NCBI GenBank assembly: GCA_902481695.1
Contig: CABSXY010000064.1
Coordinates: 1-9,269 of the forward strand
Direction: 5' to 3'
Length of the DNA: 9,269 nt
Source of the DNA: an uncultured Haemophilus sp.
GTDB taxonomy: Bacteria; Pseudomonadota; Gammaproteobacteria; Enterobacterales; Pasteurellaceae
A program made the translations under genes and the position numbers. The first letter of the stretch is position 1. Every line of letters begins with the position of its first letter. The notes beneath the pieces were generated by a model that worked only from the letters and a program-made list of their open reading frames with translations, made no database searches and had not been told where the DNA came from. Of this stretch, positions 5,756 to 9,269 are shown piece by piece.

Positions 5756-7729
5756 TTATTTCGATAAATCGATTTGATATACCGCAAATCCCACTTCATC
5801 GGTGCCGACTTTCTTCATTGGGCATTGCGCATTGTCTTGAATAAATTTCGCTGCTTGTTCGCTTGGCGAGGTTTCAAAACGCACATCTAATTTATCGTTA
5901 CCTTTAATCGGTGCAAAACGCCAGTTTTTATCCGCACTAGGGTTTACATGGCCATTTTTTTCGCTTTCTGCTTTGATGTAATCTGCAAGAATTTGGCGGT
6001 TTTCATCAGGAGAAGCGTAAACAATGTGCGCATCGCCAGTGCCTGGGAATTTATTACCGTAAGCACGATAGTTGTTAGTTGCAATTAAAAATTCTGCTTT
6101 TGGATCAACTGGTTTACCTTGGTAGGTTAAATTCACTACACGGTGTGAGTTCGGGTTAATCAATTTACATTCGCCGTCATAACGCGGTGGTTGAGTCAGG
6201 TCGAATTCATAATTTACGCCGTCAATTACATCGTAGTTATAAGTACGGAAACCGTCCCAATCAAGTAAAGATTGTGGTTTGTCGCTGGTAGGATCGATTT
6301 GTTTGAACATACCTGCGCTACATTCTAACCACTCTTTCAGTTCTTCACCGGTTGCTTTCACCACAACTAAGGTGTTTGGATAGAGGTATAAGTCTGCTGC
6401 GTTACGGAAGGTTAATTCACCTTTGTTAACTTCAGTATAGCCAGTAGGGTCATTTTTACGTCCGCCCGCTTTAAATGGTGCGCCCGCACTTAAAATTGGT
6501 AAGCCTGCCATCGCTGCAACACTTGGTGCCACTTTTTCAACGTAAGCTTTTTGTGCTTGGTTCACAATTTGAATAGTTGGGTCATCTTGCACTAAGGCTA
6601 AGTAGCTGTACATGTTATCGGTAGCTTTACCGATTGGCTGTGCCACGAATTCACGGGTGGCTTCATGCACAGGTTTTAAAAGTGCGGTCAATTCGGCATC
6701 ACTTTCTGTGGTCGCTTTTTTGTTTTCTGCATCGTAAATTGGACGAAGTACCGCTTTACCATCAGCCACTAACCATTTTCCGTTGTGTTGAGCAAGGGTT
6801 AAGTCGATCACACTGATGTTATTTGCCCAGTAGCCTGCCATACTTTCAGGAACGCCTTTCACGGTACCTTTAGCAATATCTGCATTTGGTGATTTGGCGA
6901 ACTCTTTGTTTGGGAATAAACGGTGAGAGTGACCGAAAACAATCGCGTCAATGTGTGGTACATCAGCAAGGTAGAATGCTGAGTTTTCTGCCCCTTCTTG
7001 ATATGGCTCATCTGATGGGCCTGTGTGAGCAAGTGCCACAATAATATCGGCGCCTTTTTGTTTCATTTCTGGCACATATTTTTGTGCGGTTTTCACGATA
7101 TCGCGCGTTTCAACTTTGCCTTGTAAATTTGCTTTATCCCACACCATAATTTGTGGTGGTACAAAACCGATATAACCAATGTTTAGTTTGTGCTTTTTAC
7201 CTTGGCTATCCACCACTTCTTTGGTTTGAATCACATAAGGTGTGAAATAGGGCTCTTCGGTACCGACTTTCACTACGTTGGCATTGATGATTGGAAATTT
7301 TGCTTGTTTAATCGCATCCGCTAAATAGTCTAAGCCATAGTTAAATTCGTGGTTACCTAATGTACCCACTTCATAGTGCATCGCATTTAAGCAATCCACA
7401 GCTGGGTTTGGTTTGCCTTCTTTATAACCTTTAGCTGCTTGATAGTCAGCAATTGGGTTACCTTGGATTAAGTCACCGTTATCAACTAAAACGCTGTTTT
7501 TCACCTCTTGACGCGCTTGACGAATCAAGCTTGCAGCACGGGTAAAACCGAATTTCTCAGTAGGTGCATCTTTGTAGTAATCGAAGTCAGTCAAAAAACT
7601 GTGAATATCGGTCGTTGCTACGATACGTAAATCGACTTGTGTGTCGCTTTTCGCAAAAGCAAAACGGCTCGCACTCAACGCTAAAATGCTGCTTGCGCCA
7701 AGTTGGATGAAATCTCTTCTGTTGATCAT
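5756..7729 (-). CDS. cpdB: 2',3'-cyclic-nucleotide 2'-phosphodiesterase / 3'-nucleotidase
   Basis: A 657-residue periplasmic enzyme that opens 2',3'-cyclic nucleotides to 3'-nucleotides and dephosphorylates these, allowing nucleosides from RNA breakdown to be recovered. The N-terminal metallophosphatase domain carries the metal ligands in DIH (41-43), GD (85-86), GNHE (125-128), His235 and GHSH (266-269). The C-terminal 5'-nucleotidase domain has FRNAADLYLYPNTL and ATNNYRAYGNKFPGTGD. Close matches to E. coli CpdB run throughout, including the C-terminus YQIDLSK. The signal peptide starts MINRRDFIQL and ends RFAFA at about residue 26; the twin arginines and mild hydrophobic core look Tat-type, whereas E. 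coli CpdB uses a Sec signal. AGGAG at 7735-7739 supports the ATG. An in-frame USS lies at 6680-6688. Confidence 0.97.
   Translation of the reverse strand: MINRRDFIQLGASSILALSASRFAFAKSDTQVDLRIVATTDIHSFLTDFDYYKDAPTEKFGFTRAASLIRQARQEVKNSVLVDNGDLIQGNPIADYQAAKGYKEGKPNPAVDCLNAMHYEVGTLGNHEFNYGLDYLADAIKQAKFPIINANVVKVGTEEPYFTPYVIQTKEVVDSQGKKHKLNIGYIGFVPPQIMVWDKANLQGKVETRDIVKTAQKYVPEMKQKGADIIVALAHTGPSDEPYQEGAENSAFYLADVPHIDAIVFGHSHRLFPNKEFAKSPNADIAKGTVKGVPESMAGYWANNISVIDLTLAQHNGKWLVADGKAVLRPIYDAENKKATTESDAELTALLKPVHEATREFVAQPIGKATDNMYSYLALVQDDPTIQIVNQAQKAYVEKVAPSVAAMAGLPILSAGAPFKAGGRKNDPTGYTEVNKGELTFRNAADLYLYPNTLVVVKATGEELKEWLECSAGMFKQIDPTSDKPQSLLDWDGFRTYNYDVIDGVNYEFDLTQPPRYDGECKLINPNSHRVVNLTYQGKPVDPKAEFLIATNNYRAYGNKFPGTGDAHIVYASPDENRQILADYIKAESEKNGHVNPSADKNWRFAPIKGNDKLDVRFETSPSEQAAKFIQDNAQCPMKKVGTDEVGFAVYQIDLSK
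6680..6688 (+). repeat. DNA uptake signal sequence within cpdB
   Basis: An exact AAGTGCGGT core inside the cpdB coding region, read in frame as part of the T-A-L-L-K-P segment, in the linker between the two domains. Confidence 0.88.
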
Positions 7730-7814
7730 ATGTGCTCCTGTTGTGTGAGAATCGACGGGATTTTAAATCTCTTTTACATATAAAGAAAGTGCAATATAAA
7801 GTTCTGAAATGAAG

Positions 7815-7830
7815 TGTGATACGCATCACA
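7815..7830. promoter_or_regulatory. CRP binding site between cpdB and argF
   Basis: TGTGA (7815-7819), six bases, TCACA (7826-7830): a perfect core CRP palindrome, with inner bases TACGCA. It lies 86 bases upstream of the cpdB start and 131 bases upstream of argF. For cpdB, minus-strand -10 candidates include TATATT (7793-7798) and TAAAAT (7760-7765); the second would put the site near -70, a workable class I position. For argF no convincing -10/-35 pair was found. cpdB is the likelier target, as nutrient scavenging under CRP control is common. Confidence 0.75.
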
Positions 7831-7960
7831 AAATAAAGAATTGAATTCGGTTGCAAAACTTCACGTTTGGGACAAAAATAGGCTATCCAATCCACTAAAA
7901 TTAAGTTATTCACAGTAAGTTGGCCAGCATTTATTGATGGCATCTGATAAGGAGATCGCG

Positions 7961-8965
7961 ATGGCTTTTAATCTTAAAAATAGACACCTATTGAGTCTTG
8001 TTCATCATTCAGAACGAGAAATTAATTACTTGTTAGATTTATCACGTGATTTGAAATGTGCTAAATATGCAGGAACAGAGCTGCAACAACTTAAAGGTAA
8101 AAATATCGCACTGATTTTTGAAAAGACCTCAACGCGAACCCGTTGTGCTTTTGAAGTAGCGGCTCATGATCAAGGTGCACAAGTGACTTACATTGATCCA
8201 AATTCCTCTCAGATTGGGCATAAAGAAAGTATGAAAGACACCGCGAGAGTCCTTGGACGGATGTATGATGCGATTGAGTATCGAGGCTTTAAACAAAGTA
8301 CCGTCCAAGAACTTGCAGATTATGCTGGTGTGCCGGTGTTTAATGGTTTAACGGATGAGTTTCATCCTACACAAATGCTTGCGGATGTTCTCACGATGAT
8401 TGAACATTGTGACAAGCCACTTCGTCAAATTAGTTATGTGTATATTGGTGATGCACGCAATAACATGGGGAATTCTCTTTTACTGATTGGAGCAAAACTG
8501 GGGATGGATGTGCGTATTTGCGGCCCAAAAGCTTTATTACCTGAAGCAAGTTTTGTTGAGATGTGTGAAAGTTTTGCTAAAGAAAGTGGGGCACGCCTTA
8601 CCGTAACTGAAGATATTGATAAAGCGGTAAAAGGTGCTGATTTTGTGCATACCGATGTTTGGGTTTCAATGGGTGAGCCATTAGAAGCTTGGGGAGAACG
8701 TATTAAATTATTGCTACCTTATCAAGTAACACCTGAGTTAATGAAACGCACAGGTAATCCTAAAGTGAAATTCATGCACTGCTTACCCGCATTTCATAAC
8801 AGTGAAACAAAAGTGGGTCGTCAAATTGCAGAAAAATACCCTGAATTAGCAAATGGCATTGAAGTGACTGAAGAGGTATTTGAGTCACCCATGAATATTG
8901 CGTTTGAGCAAGCTGAAAACCGGATGCATACAATTAAAGCGGTAATGGTTTCAAGTTTAGCTTAG
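7961..8965 (+). CDS. argF: Ornithine carbamoyltransferase
   Basis: A 334-residue cytoplasmic enzyme joining ornithine and carbamoyl phosphate to give citrulline, or working in reverse in catabolism. The carbamoyl phosphate motif STRTR (57-61), HPTQ (135-138), the ornithine-binding D232 with SMG (236-238), and HCLP (273-276) with the catalytic cysteine are all present, and the length is normal. The start was taken at 7961 (MAFNLKNRHLL) because homology begins there and AAGGAG (7949-7954) lies six bases upstream; an upstream in-frame ATG at 7934 lacks this. The closest relatives in Haemophilus are often named arcB (catabolic). No carbamate kinase (arcC) follows here, so an anabolic role, or a combined one, cannot be excluded. 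Only a weak hairpin with T8 (8978-9001) follows the stop. Confidence 0.96.
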   Translation: MAFNLKNRHLLSLVHHSEREINYLLDLSRDLKCAKYAGTELQQLKGKNIALIFEKTSTRTRCAFEVAAHDQGAQVTYIDPNSSQIGHKESMKDTARVLGRMYDAIEYRGFKQSTVQELADYAGVPVFNGLTDEFHPTQMLADVLTMIEHCDKPLRQISYVYIGDARNNMGNSLLLIGAKLGMDVRICGPKALLPEASFVEMCESFAKESGARLTVTEDIDKAVKGADFVHTDVWVSMGEPLEAWGERIKLLLPYQVTPELMKRTGNPKVKFMHCLPAFHNSETKVGRQIAEKYPELANGIEVTEEVFESPMNIAFEQAENRMHTIKAVMVSSLA

Positions 8966-8977
8966 TATTGAAAATTA

Positions 8978-9001
8978 GATAAAATGTGTATCGTTTTTTT
9001 T
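8978..9001 (+). terminator. Weak candidate terminator after argF
   Basis: GATA (8978-8981) and TATC (8989-8992) can form a four-pair stem, followed after one G by eight T residues (8994-9001). The stem is too short and AT-rich to be a strong terminator, so argF transcripts could read on into the downstream region. Confidence 0.25.
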
Positions 9002-9076
9002 AATTCTAAATTTTGAATGAATTCTTAAGTTGTTTGTTGTGATTTTTTATTATTTATGTGAAATTTTATGTTATTT

Positions 9077-9092
9077 TTTGATTATGATCACA
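9077..9092. promoter_or_regulatory. CRP-like binding site upstream of the right-end reading frame
   Basis: TTTGA (9077-9081), six bases, TCACA (9088-9092). The right half, GATCACATTT, is a perfect CRP half-site; the left has one core mismatch. The centre at 9084.5 is about 60-61 bases before the transcription start predicted from the downstream promoter, the standard class I activator position. Confidence 0.6.
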
Positions 9093-9101
9093 TTTTTCAA
9101 A

Positions 9102-9123
9102 AAATATTATTGACATAATATTT
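9102..9123. promoter_or_regulatory. Palindromic operator candidate over the -35 box
   Basis: AAATATTAT (9102-9110) and ATAATATTT (9115-9123) are perfect nine-base inverted arms around TGAC. The -35 hexamer TTGACA spans the centre. A dimeric repressor bound here would block RNA polymerase. It does not match ArgR, MetJ or Fur box consensus well. In such AT-rich DNA some palindromes arise by chance, but nine perfect pairs placed on a -35 is notable. Confidence 0.4.
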
Positions 9124-9138
9124 ACACAAGCAGAGAAT
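9110..9138 (+). promoter_or_regulatory. Sigma70 promoter for the right-end operon
   Basis: A perfect -35, TTGACA (9110-9115), with a 17-base spacer and GAGAAT (9133-9138; 4 of 6) as -10. Transcription would start near 9145, 38 bases ahead of the small reading frame at 9183. The strong -35 and poor -10, with a CRP-like site and a palindrome over the -35, suggest a regulated promoter. Confidence 0.6.
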
Positions 9139-9182
9139 GTACCCAACAAAGGTTAGTTTAGATAGAAAGAGGGACTTTTTCT

Positions 9183-9269
9183 ATGCTACTTCGTACATAT
9201 ATACACAGATACGTCCATACGAAAGTATTGAGACTTTTGCGGTTTAATCCGATAAAAGGTCGTTCTTTG
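9183..9269 (+). CDS. Arg-rich small reading frame, possible leader peptide (partial)
   Basis: An ATG at 9183-9185 opens a frame that stays open for 29 codons to the window edge. It begins MLLRTYIHRYVH and ends FNPIKGRSL; five of 29 residues are Arg, with additional Lys and His. Codons such as CTA, ATA (twice), AGA (twice) and CGG are unusual compared with argF. A GAGGG ribosome binding site (9169-9173) lies nine bases upstream, and the promoter described above is just ahead. I do not recognise the protein. A basic, rare-codon-rich peptide close to a transcription start, beside an ornithine enzyme gene, fits a regulatory leader peptide (the idea of SpeFL ahead of E. coli speF). No clear SpeFL motif is visible, and it could equally be the N-terminus of an ordinary protein. 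Confidence 0.45.
   Translation, partial: MLLRTYIHRYVHTKVLRLLRFNPIKGRSL

Noticed and set aside
7587..7943. 118-codon minus-strand frame over the cpdB start and intergenic region
   Set aside because: Overlaps the cpdB signal peptide region in another frame and has no domain-like content or ribosome binding site.
9009..9026. ArgR-box-like TGAAT/ATTC sequence downstream of argF
   Set aside because: The half-sites are not spaced as in the ArgR consensus and the region is AT-rich enough to give such matches by chance.

Overview
The window reads as chromosomal DNA of a Pasteurellaceae bacterium, most likely a Haemophilus close to H. parainfluenzae or H. influenzae. The Haemophilus-type DNA uptake signal (USS) AAGTGCGGT, or its complement ACCGCACTT, occurs exactly seven times in 9.3 kb. 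The sequence is AT-rich, and the recognisable proteins resemble Haemophilus homologues. The content is mainly housekeeping metabolism. I see no defence system, prophage, CRISPR array, tRNA or rRNA.

Left part, minus strand (1-3100): the branched-chain amino acid genes ilvG and ilvM, followed by the 5' end of ilvD at the window edge. IlvGM is acetohydroxyacid synthase II and IlvD is the dihydroxy-acid dehydratase two steps later. Between ilvM and ilvD lies about 1.1 kb not expected in a plain ilvGMD(A) operon. It holds a small lipoprotein gene whose ribosome binding site overlaps the ilvM stop, a USS dyad that looks like a terminator, and a MITE-like palindromic element with 39-bp inverted arms differing at one base. 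A 41-bp sequence inside the ilvM coding region recurs, with one mismatch, as the dyad after the lipoprotein gene.

Middle (3206-5754): a terminator separates ilvG from a minus-strand DUF533/YebE-like gene. Divergent from it is a sodium:neurotransmitter-symporter family transporter with a good sigma70 promoter. This is coupled to a 32-codon gene for a MetS/AlaS-like small membrane subunit that is easily missed. A strong hairpin terminator sits between this pair and the convergent cpdB gene.

Right part (5756-9269): cpdB (periplasmic 2',3'-cyclic phosphodiesterase/3'-nucleotidase, here with a Tat-type signal peptide) and argF (ornithine carbamoyltransferase) diverge from a 231-bp intergenic region containing a perfect CRP core site. 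After argF, an AT-rich stretch carries a CRP-like site, a perfect -35 box embedded in a 22-bp palindrome, a plausible -10, and then an Arg-rich, rare-codon-rich small reading frame that runs off the window. This looks like the regulated start of another operon. Together with argF it suggests arginine or ornithine metabolism, but the downstream gene is not visible.
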